A stretch of DNA of 10,487 nt from Candidatus Omnitrophota bacterium. Its GTDB lineage: Bacteria; Omnitrophota; Gorgyraeia; 1-14-0-20-64-10. Below are positions 1 through 6,236 of the stretch, in pieces (position 1 is the stretch's first letter; each line of letters begins with the position of its first letter). The stretch covers positions 1 through 10,487 of the forward strand of contig JAHFFF010000047.1 in assembly GCA_023248095.1 (NCBI GenBank). The letters are read 5' to 3'. Below the pieces are notes generated by a model. The model ran no database searches. It had not been told where the DNA came from and was given only the letters and a program-made list of their open reading frames with translations. The translations under genes and the position numbers were made by a program.

Positions 1-1
1 G

Positions 2-637
2 CTGGATCCGGCCTTCCGCCGTCTGCCGCAAGCGCAGCGTACACAGGGGATCCGGCAGTTCCTCGAAGCGCTGGGCAGGCAGCGGGCCGATCTTCAGGCC
101 CGTCTTTATCTCTCCATTGGGCTGCGGCACGACACCGATTTCTTCCTTTGGACCATCGCGAAGGATCTGGCCCCTCACCAGGCCTTCTCAGCGGATCTCC
201 TCAAGACGGGATTGGGGCATTACCTGAAGCTCAACTACACCTTTGTTGCGATGACCCGGCCCTCGATGTATAATCCAGGCCACATCCCGGCTTTTGAAGT
301 GGGAGAGGCCCCCAGGAAGTACCTTTTTCTGTATCCCTTCGTCAAATCGCGGGAATGGTACCTGCTGCCGTTCGAGGAAAGACGCCGGATGATGCGGGGC
401 CACATGGCGGTGGGGGAGCTTTACCCCATGGTCCGTTTAAATACCACGTACTCCTTCGGCCTGGGGGATCAAGACTTCGTGCTGGCGTTTGAAACCGACC
501 AGGCGGCCGCTTTTGAGGATCTGGTGCAGCGCCTCCGGGAGTCGGAGGCCAGTCGTTACACGGTACGAGACACGCCTTTCATCCTCGGCCAGCGATGCGC
601 CGACGGGGAGGCTCTTATCAAAGGATTGGGACTTTAA
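2..637 (+). CDS. Chlorite dismutase/HemQ-family heme protein, 5' end outside window
   Basis: The reading frame is open from base 2 to the TAA at 635-637, giving 211 residues; the start lies upstream, and the family's usual length suggests a few tens of N-terminal residues are missing. The C-terminal half has Cld/HemQ hallmarks: YPFVKSREWY (visible residues 111-120), LPFEERRRMM, the proximal heme-ligand histidine (H134 in RGHM), NTTYSFG and SRYTVRDTP. The Tyr and Lys of YPxxK line up with the catalytic Tyr/Lys of coproheme decarboxylase (HemQ/ChdC). True chlorite dismutases carry a distal arginine about 13 residues after the histidine; here that place is Leu-Asn, with an Arg two residues earlier, so chlorite dismutation is not supported. 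Coproheme decarboxylation in heme synthesis is the more likely role, but a Cld-like protein of unknown function remains possible. The stop directly abuts the next ATG (TAAATG), so the two genes are probably co-translated. Confidence 0.85.
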   Translation: MDPAFRRLPQAQRTQGIRQFLEALGRQRADLQARLYLSIGLRHDTDFFLWTIAKDLAPHQAFSADLLKTGLGHYLKLNYTFVAMTRPSMYNPGHIPAFEVGEAPRKYLFLYPFVKSREWYLLPFEERRRMMRGHMAVGELYPMVRLNTTYSFGLGDQDFVLAFETDQAAAFEDLVQRLRESEASRYTVRDTPFILGQRCADGEALIKGLGL

Positions 638-1615
638 ATGCTTGAGACGACAACGGTTGGAAGCTTTCCGAAATCAGAGGAATTGAAACAGGCCAGGGCA
701 AAGGTGCGCCGCGGCCAGATGGATCCGGCGCAGCTGCGCGAGATGGAGCGGGCCGCCACGAAGGAGTGGATCCAAATCCAGGAGAAGATCGGATTGGACA
801 TCCTTGTGGATGGCGAACAATACCGGGGCGATATGGCCACCTATTTTGCCGAGTACCTGGAGGGTTTCACCATCAGTTCTCTCGTTCGTTCTTACGGGAA
901 CCGGTATTACCGCAAGCCGATCGCCGCCGGCCCCATTCGTTGGAAGGGGCCCATCACGGTCGAGTGGTTCAAGTTTGCCCAGGGGCTGACGCGAAAGCCG
1001 GTGAAAGGAATGTTGACCGGCCCGTACACCATGATGGACTGGTCGTTCGACGAACATTATCCGAATCGGCGGGCCTTCTGCCTGGATCTGGCGCGGGCCA
1101 TACACGATGAAGTCAAGGCTCTGGAAGCTGCAGGGGCCAAATTCATCCAGATCGATGAGCCGGCCGTCTCCACCCGCGTGGAGGAGCTGGACCTGGCGAT
1201 CGAAGCGATGAAGATCGTCACCGATGGAATCCGGGTCAAGACGGCCACGCACATCTGCTACGGCGATTTCGAGCGGGCGTACCCCAAGATGCTGGATTTG
1301 GCGGTGGATCAGTTCGACTTGGAATTCACCAACTCCGATTTCCGGCTGCTGGACGTGATCCGGAAGGTCCCCTTCACCAAGGAGGTGGCTTTCGGAGTGG
1401 TGGATGTTCACACTCACCGGGTCGAATCGGTCGAGGAGATTGTTGCCACCATCCGTCGTGCCCTGGAGGTTTTCCCGCCGGAAAGGCTGACCATCGACCC
1501 CGATTGCGGCCTGAAGACCCGCTTGAAAGAGGAGACGGTAGCGAAGCTCACCAACATGGTGGCAGCCGTGCGCCAGGTGAAAAAGGAACTGGGTGTCCCG
1601 GTCTCGAATCCTTAA
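638..1615 (+). CDS. Core MetE: stand-alone catalytic domain of cobalamin-independent methionine synthase
   Basis: The 325-residue protein matches only the C-terminal catalytic half of MetE, which is about 750 residues long in E. coli; the N-terminal folate-binding half is absent. Visible hallmarks are VGSFP (7-11), DGEQYRGDM (58-66), QIDEP (171-175, with the Asp that contacts the homocysteine amino group in MetE), and the full zinc/homocysteine ligand set: H205-x-C207 in THICYGD, E229 in DLEFTN, and C290 in DPDCGLKTR. It should therefore transfer a methyl group to a zinc-bound thiol, most simply homocysteine to methionine. Such core proteins (the MesA-D families described in bacteria and archaea) take methyl groups from corrinoid proteins or other donors rather than 5-methyl-THF; which group this belongs to cannot be told here. 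ATG 638 follows the upstream stop directly, with AAGGA at 621-625. The 3' end overlaps the transporter gene by 23 nt. Confidence 0.85.
   Translation: MLETTTVGSFPKSEELKQARAKVRRGQMDPAQLREMERAATKEWIQIQEKIGLDILVDGEQYRGDMATYFAEYLEGFTISSLVRSYGNRYYRKPIAAGPIRWKGPITVEWFKFAQGLTRKPVKGMLTGPYTMMDWSFDEHYPNRRAFCLDLARAIHDEVKALEAAGAKFIQIDEPAVSTRVEELDLAIEAMKIVTDGIRVKTATHICYGDFERAYPKMLDLAVDQFDLEFTNSDFRLLDVIRKVPFTKEVAFGVVDVHTHRVESVEEIVATIRRALEVFPPERLTIDPDCGLKTRLKEETVAKLTNMVAAVRQVKKELGVPVSNP
1583..1588 (+). promoter_or_regulatory. Ribosome binding site fixing the GTG start of the VIT-family gene
   Basis: AAGGAA lies four bases before GTG 1593, inside the end of the core MetE gene. No other start codon in this frame lies before the first transmembrane helix, so this site supports the GTG and hence the 23-nt gene overlap. 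Confidence 0.55.
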
Positions 1616-2327
1616 AGAGCTCGGCGGTCGGCCCAGCTATCTCGACGAGGCCTGGCATTCATCCAAGGGTCGGGCGATCCGGGAGGTGATCTACGGTGCT
1701 ACCGACGGCTTGGTGACCTCTCTGGGGTTTGTGATCGGCGTCTACGGAGCCCTCCATGACAGCCGGATTATTCTGATCACCGGAATTGCCAGTGCCAGCG
1801 CCGGAGCCCTTTCCATGGGTTTCTCCGCGTACATCTCCTCCAAATCCCAGTCCGAATTCTTCCTGGCGGAGATAGATCGGGAGCAGCGGGAAATGAAAGA
1901 GATGCCGGATAAAGAAAGGGAAGAGGTCCGCAAGATCTACCGTGCGAAGGGGTTCAAGGGGGAGGAGTTGGAAATGGTAGTCCATCGGATTACCTCCAAC
2001 CCGAAAGTTTGGCTGCGCTGTATGATGGAAGAGGAGCTCGGCCTCATCGTAGAAAGCTTTGAGAACCCGCTGATGGTTGGATTGGTGACGGCAGCTACCT
2101 ATGGGCTGGCGGCCTTTCTGCCCATCCTTCCTTACGCCATTGCAACGCCGGCACAGGCATTTCCCTCATCTGTGGTGACTTCCATCATCGCTTTGTTTGC
2201 TCTGGGGGCAGGAAAGACACGGCTGACCCGGCTGTCGCCTTGGAAGAGCGGTTTGGAATTGATGGGGATCGGACTCATTTCGGCGCTGGTCGGCTACGGG
2301 ATCGGGCGGCTAGCCGGTGGACTGTAA
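1593..2327 (+). CDS. VIT1/CCC1-family divalent metal (Fe/Mn) transporter
   Basis: The 244-residue protein has the VIT1 layout: TM1 at about 36-54, TM2 at about 59-82, a charged cytoplasmic segment at about 90-150, then three C-terminal helices (about 158-183, 191-206, 219-243). TM1 contains the TDGLVT motif with D38, and TM2 contains GALSMGFSAY with M75; these match the metal-path Asp and Met of plant VIT1. The central segment is Glu-rich (E93, E97, E100, E103, E108, E110, E111, E124, E125, E127, E146-E148), as expected of the membrane-proximal metal-binding domain that captures Fe2+ or other divalent ions. The family exports Fe2+ or Mn2+ from the cytosol by proton antiport. The gene starts with GTG inside the MetE-like gene, so it is probably translationally coupled. 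Next to a heme-synthesis-type gene, a role in iron balance is plausible but inferred. Confidence 0.88.
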   Translation: MSRSRILKELGGRPSYLDEAWHSSKGRAIREVIYGATDGLVTSLGFVIGVYGALHDSRIILITGIASASAGALSMGFSAYISSKSQSEFFLAEIDREQREMKEMPDKEREEVRKIYRAKGFKGEELEMVVHRITSNPKVWLRCMMEEELGLIVESFENPLMVGLVTAATYGLAAFLPILPYAIATPAQAFPSSVVTSIIALFALGAGKTRLTRLSPWKSGLELMGIGLISALVGYGIGRLAGGL

Positions 2328-2337
2328 CTTTCTTTGA

Positions 2338-2366
2338 TTGACAAAGTTGAACGACCTTCGTAGTAT
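2338..2366 (+). promoter_or_regulatory. Sigma70-type promoter of the tRNA-Glu gene
   Basis: A perfect -35 box TTGACA (2338-2343) is followed, after exactly 17 bases, by TAGTAT (2361-2366), one mismatch from TATAAT. Transcription would start near 2373, about 36 bases before the mature tRNA 5' end. It may also drive the two small genes downstream, since no terminator is visible after the tRNA. Confidence 0.75.
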
Positions 2367-2408
2367 GCTTTACAAACAGCGCATTCGTGGGTGGATTCAA
2401 GGATTTTC

Positions 2409-2481
2409 GGCGCTATCGTCTAGTGGCCTAGGACGCATCCCTCTCACGGATGAAACACGGGTTCGATTCCCGTTAGCGCTA
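2409..2481 (+). tRNA. tRNA-Glu (anticodon CUC)
   Basis: The 73-nt segment folds as a full cloverleaf. The acceptor stem GGCGCTA (2409-2415) pairs with TAGCGCT (2474-2480), with a G-U at the first pair. The D arm occupies 2418-2434. The anticodon stem CATCC/GGATG (2436-2440 and 2448-2452) holds the loop CTCTCAC, anticodon CTC at 2443-2445. The T stem ACGGG/CCCGT (2457-2461 and 2469-2473) encloses TTCGATT. The discriminator is A2481 and CCA is not encoded. The TCGTCTAG and CCTAGGAC segments are typical of bacterial tRNA-Glu. No second copy of its 3' end is present in the window, so nothing indicates use as an integration site here. Confidence 0.95.
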
Positions 2482-2492
2482 GAGCGTATAAC

Positions 2493-2834
2493 ATGATCTG
2501 CATCTACTGTCAAAAAGAGTTTGAACCGTCCAAATATCGCCGCACCAAACAGCGGGCGTGCGGAGATCCCGTCTGCCAGAGGAAGAGGCAACGGGATAAT
2601 CTTGATTCTTGGCAGGGAAGGAATCCGCTCTACTATCGCATCAAACGGATGGACCCGGTCTGGCGGGCAAAGGCACGCCAGCGGGCGAAGCGTTGGAGAA
2701 CCTCTCATCGGGACCGGATTCAGGCGTATCGAGCGGCTACAATGGACCAGTACCGCGTCTACATGCGCGAGTACATGAGGCGTTATCGCGCCACGATCCG
2801 TGAAAAGGCTGCCCCATCACTACCGAAGGAGTAA
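2493..2834 (+). CDS. Small basic Cys4 (zinc-ribbon-like) protein, function unknown
   Basis: I do not recognise a characterised family. The 113-residue protein begins with a CxxC (C3, C6), followed by a second pair C23 and C28 in RACGDPVCQR, which together could bind one zinc ion. The remainder is very rich in Arg, Tyr, Lys and Gln and probably helical, with the run REYMRRYRATIRE near the C terminus, so it could bind nucleic acid or ribosomal RNA. ATG 2493 follows the tRNA 3' end by only 11 bases; no clear Shine-Dalgarno sequence is visible, only a weak AGAG at 2481-2484. The next in-frame ATG (residue 53) would remove all four cysteines, so 2493 is the only sensible start. It could share the tRNA promoter. 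Its end overlaps the ribosome binding site of the next gene, suggesting a two-gene unit. Confidence 0.7.
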   Translation: MICIYCQKEFEPSKYRRTKQRACGDPVCQRKRQRDNLDSWQGRNPLYYRIKRMDPVWRAKARQRAKRWRTSHRDRIQAYRAATMDQYRVYMREYMRRYRATIREKAAPSLPKE

Positions 2835-2839
2835 ACCAC

Positions 2840-3100
2840 ATGGCTCCCCCGTTTCGATTGTTGCGAATCTTTTCGGTGCTGTTCAAGATTCTGGCCTGGG
2901 TTTTATTGGTCCTCATGTTGATTGGATTCGTAGGGCTCGTGGTCGCTTCAAAGGGAGCGGGCGGACCTGAGCGGGGACAAGCCATCCAAGCAATGATGCA
3001 GATGGCTGTCAGCGGAGTGATCTTCTTCCTTATCTTTTTTGCCCTGGGCGAGATCATCCGTATCCTGCTAGCCATCGAATCACAGACGAGAAAAGAGTAA
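2840..3100 (+). CDS. Small two-helix inner-membrane protein, function unknown
   Basis: The 86-residue protein has two hydrophobic helices, about residues 14-37 (ILAWVLLVLMLIGFVGLVV) and about 54-77 (AVSGVIFFLIFFALGEIIRI), joined by a short polar loop containing GAGGPERGQ. The N terminus is basic and the C terminus is short and charged (ESQTRKE), consistent with both ends in the cytoplasm and a hairpin in the inner membrane. AAGGAG at 2826-2831 lies eight bases before ATG 2840 and is shared with the end of the preceding gene, so the two are probably co-expressed. I do not recognise a named family and see no catalytic motif. It precedes the efflux operon's control region, and nothing shows that it belongs to that operon. 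Confidence 0.72.
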   Translation: MAPPFRLLRIFSVLFKILAWVLLVLMLIGFVGLVVASKGAGGPERGQAIQAMMQMAVSGVIFFLIFFALGEIIRILLAIESQTRKE

Positions 3101-3108
3101 CCCCCCCT

Positions 3109-3116
3109 ACCGTCTC
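3109..3116 (-). repeat. GAGACGGT box 1 (inverted), candidate operator
   Basis: ACCGTCTC here is the reverse complement of the GAGACGGT boxes at 3193 and 3204. The match to the 3204 copy extends to ten bases (ACCGTCTCAA against TTGAGACGGT at 3202-3211). It lies about 36 bases upstream of the candidate -35 of the efflux operon. Confidence 0.45.
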
Positions 3117-3151
3117 AACCATATCAAGAGTATTTCAAGAAACTACTTGCC

Positions 3152-3180
3152 TTGACTTATACAGTTTCATTGTGTAAGCT
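3152..3180 (+). promoter_or_regulatory. Candidate sigma70-type promoter of the efflux operon
   Basis: TTGACT (3152-3157, one mismatch from the -35 consensus) and TAAGCT (3175-3180, a weak -10) are separated by 17 bases. Transcription would begin near 3187, about 15 bases before the TTG start codon. The weak -10 suggests that an activator or specific conditions may be needed. This is the only plausible promoter seen in the 101-nt gap before the operon. Confidence 0.5.
3156..3178 (+). promoter_or_regulatory. Imperfect dyad between -35 and -10, candidate operator
   Basis: CTTATACA (3156-3163) and TGTGTAAG (3171-3178) form an inverted repeat with seven of eight positions matching across a 7-base spacer (GTTTCAT). 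It covers the spacer of the candidate promoter, the usual place for a homodimeric repressor or a MerR-type regulator to bind. No regulator gene is visible nearby except the winged-helix tail of the first RND protein. Confidence 0.4.
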
Positions 3181-3192
3181 TGCACTAGGCGA

Positions 3193-3214
3193 GAGACGGT
3201 TTTGAGACGGTTAG
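3193..3214 (+). repeat. GAGACGGT boxes 2 and 3, tandem direct repeat over the operon start
   Basis: GAGACGGTT occurs at 3193-3201 and again at 3204-3212, an 11-base period that puts both copies on one face of the helix. Together they cover the expected start of transcription region and the TTG start codon at 3202. A protein bound here could block transcription or translation initiation. Confidence 0.5.
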
Positions 3215-5016
3215 TAATTTACTGGCTATGCCTCACCAGCGGGTTCCTTCTCACCTGCGGTGATCTCGTCTGCCCAGCTTTTAGTGACGATGATGCAATC
3301 GTCATAGAATCCCTCCGGGTCGACCCAGACGTCGACGGTGATATCCTTCAGATTCAGTCCAACAAGCCGTTTGCATTTGTCACTTACACCCTCTCTGGCC
3401 CGGAGCGACTGGTCATTGATCCGGTTGAACCCAATGTGGAAAGCTCGGCTCCTGAGACTGGTCGCATCAAGGGGCAAATTATTCAGGGATGGCGCCTCCG
3501 GCGCCCTGTGGGCATGGGTTCAAACACTCAGCAGTTGGATTACCTCGAGCTTGAGTTGTCCGATCCAGCGGAACATCTGGTAGAGTCCACCTCCGGAAAA
3601 CTTGTCCTACACATACGCCCCAAAGGGAATGTCCTTCTGCCCGCAACAGGTGCTGATCCAGCGGGAAACTCCTCGGTATTTATCTCAGGGGATTCCAGTT
3701 CTCGGGTGTGGAACCTGGAAAAGGCGATCTGGTTCGGAACCAATCGGTACCGCCCGGTTCGGATTGCACGGGAAGAGGTGGATCTGGCCCAAATGAAGAT
3801 CCGTGAAGCCAGGCGTGCACTCTACCCGGCCGCTACGATGAAATACAGCTGGACGGATGGAGTGGCTTCCAACGTAAGTTTTAGAGAGTACACCGCTGGT
3901 TTACAGCTGGAACAGCCGCTCTATTATTCAGGTCGGTTGATTGAGGCTTACCGCCAGTCCTTGGTGAACCTTCAAGTGGCAGAGAAACGGCAGGGAAAGG
4001 TGAAGACCGATTACGGGATGGAGGTGGCTCAGGAGTTCTATCAGTACATCGGCGCCAAGTCGAGCCGTGCAGCCCAGGAGGGATTGGTGGCTGAGGCGGA
4101 GCAATTCATGAACCAGGCCAAGGCTCGGTTTGACAAGGGATTGTTGACGCGTTTGGAGGTGCTCAACATCGAGGCGCAGTTCAACCAATCGAAGTTTCAG
4201 CGGGCCAATGCCGAGAACGATGTGATGCTGGGCCGATTGAAATTTATACAGAAGCTCGGTCTTGAATCGGACAGTCAGTTGGTGGAGGCGCCCGATCGGT
4301 TCCCCACGCCATCACTTCAGGAAATCGATATGGAAGAAGCCATCAAGCTTGCCCTCAAGAACAAGCCGGACATTCAGTTGAATCGCTTGTTGGTAAGCTT
4401 CCATGAGTATGAGGTGCAGATTGCTGAGGCCAAGACAAAGCTGAAGGTGGATCTCTCCGGTTTTTATGGGTCCTCCGCCTCCGCCTTTGAAACGGAGCCT
4501 TTGGATTCCGGGAATGATTATTTCATCGGATTCAAGGTCAGCCGCCCGTGGGGTCCCCATGGCGCGACGGCCTCTGTCACGAAAACAAAAACCTCCCCTC
4601 GGCTTGGCCAAACGACCCGCACCGATTCCACCGTTTGGTCGGCGGAGGTGGGGATCCTGGATCAACTGCAAGGTCTGTCCGAGATCCAGCAGGCTCAGGT
4701 GAATCTCGACAAGGCACGGCGCGATCTTGAGGATGCCAGAAATTCGAGTGTGCAGGAGGTACAGGAGGCCGTCATCAGCTACCGCAAGGCCCGTCTGCAG
4801 CTGGGATACGCTCAGCAGAAGATTGCCTTTCGTGAAGAGCAGGTAAAGATCTTGAAGGTCCAGGCCTCGGTGAATGAGGCACTCCCATCGCAGGTCCTGG
4901 AGGCGATCATGAGATTGGCGGATGAAAAGTCAGGACAGGCTCAGGCATTGAGCAATTATTACATTGCGCTGGCTAAACTCAACAAGGCCATCGGCCTAGT
5001 TGATCATTACATGTAA
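3202..5016 (+). CDS. TolC-family outer-membrane efflux channel with N-terminal AMIN domain
   Basis: The 604-residue protein starts with a signal peptide: MRR, a hydrophobic stretch to about residue 24, and probable cleavage near PAFS-DDD. LLTC near residue 19 is not a proper lipobox. Residues about 33-139 read as an AMIN domain (IESLRVDPDVDGDILQIQS, then LSGPERLVIDPVEPN and KLVLHIRP), a periplasmic beta-domain known from AmiC and PilQ that binds peptidoglycan. From about residue 170 to the end it is a TolC-type channel with long helices rich in Ala, Gln, Glu and Arg, in two repeats (for example EEVDLAQMKIREARRALYP and DLEDARNSSVQEVQEAVISY). TTG 3202 is chosen because the frame has a stop at 3175-3177 and no ATG before the signal peptide; the Shine-Dalgarno sequence is weak. 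The channel should form the outer-membrane exit for the pumps encoded downstream. TolC channels are usually about 430-490 residues long, and the excess here is the AMIN part. Confidence 0.88.
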   Translation: MRRLVIYWLCLTSGFLLTCGDLVCPAFSDDDAIVIESLRVDPDVDGDILQIQSNKPFAFVTYTLSGPERLVIDPVEPNVESSAPETGRIKGQIIQGWRLRRPVGMGSNTQQLDYLELELSDPAEHLVESTSGKLVLHIRPKGNVLLPATGADPAGNSSVFISGDSSSRVWNLEKAIWFGTNRYRPVRIAREEVDLAQMKIREARRALYPAATMKYSWTDGVASNVSFREYTAGLQLEQPLYYSGRLIEAYRQSLVNLQVAEKRQGKVKTDYGMEVAQEFYQYIGAKSSRAAQEGLVAEAEQFMNQAKARFDKGLLTRLEVLNIEAQFNQSKFQRANAENDVMLGRLKFIQKLGLESDSQLVEAPDRFPTPSLQEIDMEEAIKLALKNKPDIQLNRLLVSFHEYEVQIAEAKTKLKVDLSGFYGSSASAFETEPLDSGNDYFIGFKVSRPWGPHGATASVTKTKTSPRLGQTTRTDSTVWSAEVGILDQLQGLSEIQQAQVNLDKARRDLEDARNSSVQEVQEAVISYRKARLQLGYAQQKIAFREEQVKILKVQASVNEALPSQVLEAIMRLADEKSGQAQALSNYYIALAKLNKAIGLVDHYM

Positions 5017-5028
5017 AAAGGAGCCGCT

Positions 5029-6234
5029 ATGTCCAAACGGTTGAAAACGGTCGTTTTCTTCATCCTAGTACTCATTGGGGGTGTTGCACTGGTGAGCTGG
5101 GGGCTTCCTAGCCTCCTGAAAACTCCCAAGGTGACCCGGCTTCCTCCAGGGGTCAAGCCCCAGGGCGCGACGGTCTCGGAAGAGTCCCTTGCGATACCTG
5201 TGCGGATCTTTAAGGCAGCGCGTATCGAATTTACAGATCTGCTTCCCACGCTGGGCACCGTCCGTGGTCAAACGGAGTTGGAGCTGAAGTTTGAGGTTAA
5301 CGGTACCATCAAAGAGCTTCATTTCCGGGAAGGAGATTTGGTCAAGGCGGGTCAGGCGCTTTCCCGTTTGGATGACCAGGAGGGTCGTTTGCGGGTGGAA
5401 TACGCGGAGTCAAAGCGCCAAACGGCTGAATCGCAGCTGAAGCTGGCTAAGAAGCGTCTTTCCGTAAGCGAAGATCTCTATAAGCTGGGTGCCATTATTT
5501 TGCCCAAACTGGAGGAGTCCAGGATTGAGGTGGAGCAGGCCCAGACACAGGTGATCACGGCTGAGAAGGAGTTGAATCTGGCGCAGCACGAGATGGAACG
5601 GACGATTCTCAAGGCTCCGATGGATGGGGTCATCGGGGTACGCCACGGGGAGGTTGGCGAGGTCGTCACTCCTCAGACGGCGATTGCCACCCTGATGGAT
5701 GTGAATTCCGTGTACGTCGAGGTGGGGATTATCGAGCGGGACATCGAGCGGATCCGATTGGGTCAGCGGGTCAAGGTTTCCGTGGATTCTCTCCCCAACA
5801 CCACCTTTGATGGGAGGATCGACAATCTGGCGCCCCTGGTCGAGGGAAAGTCCAGGACCCTGACTGCCAAGGTGAAGGTGGACAACGCGCAAGGTCAACT
5901 GTTGCCGGGGATGTTTGCCCGTTCCGAGATCGCAGTTTTCGAGAAGCCAGATGCCCTGGTGATTCCCTTGCCTGCGTTGAAGGATAACGATGGAGACGGC
6001 AAGTCCGACTCCGTCTTTGTCGCAGAGGGGGAAAAGGCGGTGTTAAAACCGGTTACGGTTGGGTACCAAACGACCGACTATGCGGAGGTCAGCCAGGGGC
6101 TTCAAGAAGGGGATCAGGTGATCACCGAGGCAAGGGGCAATCTGAAGGATGGTTCCGGCGTCACCTTCCTCGAGCAGGAGGAAGCGGCCTTTGAGCGAGC
6201 GGAACCAAAGTCCGTAAGTGAGGGCTCCAAGTGA
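5029..6234 (+). CDS. RND-type periplasmic adaptor (membrane fusion protein)
   Basis: The 401-residue protein links an RND pump to the outer-membrane channel. A basic N terminus and one hydrophobic helix (residues about 7-25) anchor it in the inner membrane; no lipobox is present. Two lipoyl-like halves (GTIKELHFREGDLVKAGQAL near 92-111, and LKAPMDGVIGVRHGEVGEVV near 194-213) flank a coiled-coil hairpin (about 117-190). A beta-barrel domain (about 228-303) with LLPGMFAR and a membrane-proximal domain (about 304-380) follow, as in AcrA/MdtA proteins. The unusual part is DNDGDGKSD at 319-327, a DxDxDGxxD loop like those that bind calcium, in the hairpin where related adaptors often have a short Asp/Gly turn. 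AAGGAG at 5018-5023 sits five bases before ATG 5029, and only 12 bases separate it from the channel gene. Confidence 0.92.
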   Translation: MSKRLKTVVFFILVLIGGVALVSWGLPSLLKTPKVTRLPPGVKPQGATVSEESLAIPVRIFKAARIEFTDLLPTLGTVRGQTELELKFEVNGTIKELHFREGDLVKAGQALSRLDDQEGRLRVEYAESKRQTAESQLKLAKKRLSVSEDLYKLGAIILPKLEESRIEVEQAQTQVITAEKELNLAQHEMERTILKAPMDGVIGVRHGEVGEVVTPQTAIATLMDVNSVYVEVGIIERDIERIRLGQRVKVSVDSLPNTTFDGRIDNLAPLVEGKSRTLTAKVKVDNAQGQLLPGMFARSEIAVFEKPDALVIPLPALKDNDGDGKSDSVFVAEGEKAVLKPVTVGYQTTDYAEVSQGLQEGDQVITEARGNLKDGSGVTFLEQEEAAFERAEPKSVSEGSK

Positions 6235-6236
6235 TG

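Noticed and set aside
674..1417. Long open frame on the minus strand across the MetE-like gene
   Set aside because: It lies entirely opposite a gene with clear family motifs, and its translation shows no recognisable domain. It is a codon-bias shadow, as are the other minus-strand frames, for example 5410-5898, 7435-7989 and 9723-10073.
1532..1539. A fourth GAGACGGT copy
   Set aside because: It is inside the MetE-like coding region, far from any promoter, and fully explained by codons; treated as chance.
2326..2348. AACTTT/AAAGTT and CTTTG/CAAAG inverted repeats after the transporter gene, as a terminator
   Set aside because: The stems are only five or six bases, AT-rich, have no T-run after them, and overlap the -35 box of the tRNA promoter.
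2457..2481. tRNA-Glu 3' end as an integration (att) site of a mobile element
   Set aside because: No second copy of the 3' end and no integrase or transposase gene is visible in the window.
3124..3140. TCAAGA twice, 11 bases apart, upstream of the candidate efflux promoter
   Set aside because: Six bases repeated twice in AT-rich DNA is easily chance; noted only because the 11-base period equals that of the GAGACGGT boxes.
3491..3505. GGCGCC-TCC-GGCGCC palindrome in the channel gene
   Set aside because: It encodes Gly/Trp/Arg/Leu codons in the AMIN part and has no T-run or position that would suggest a role; probably chance in GC-rich codons.
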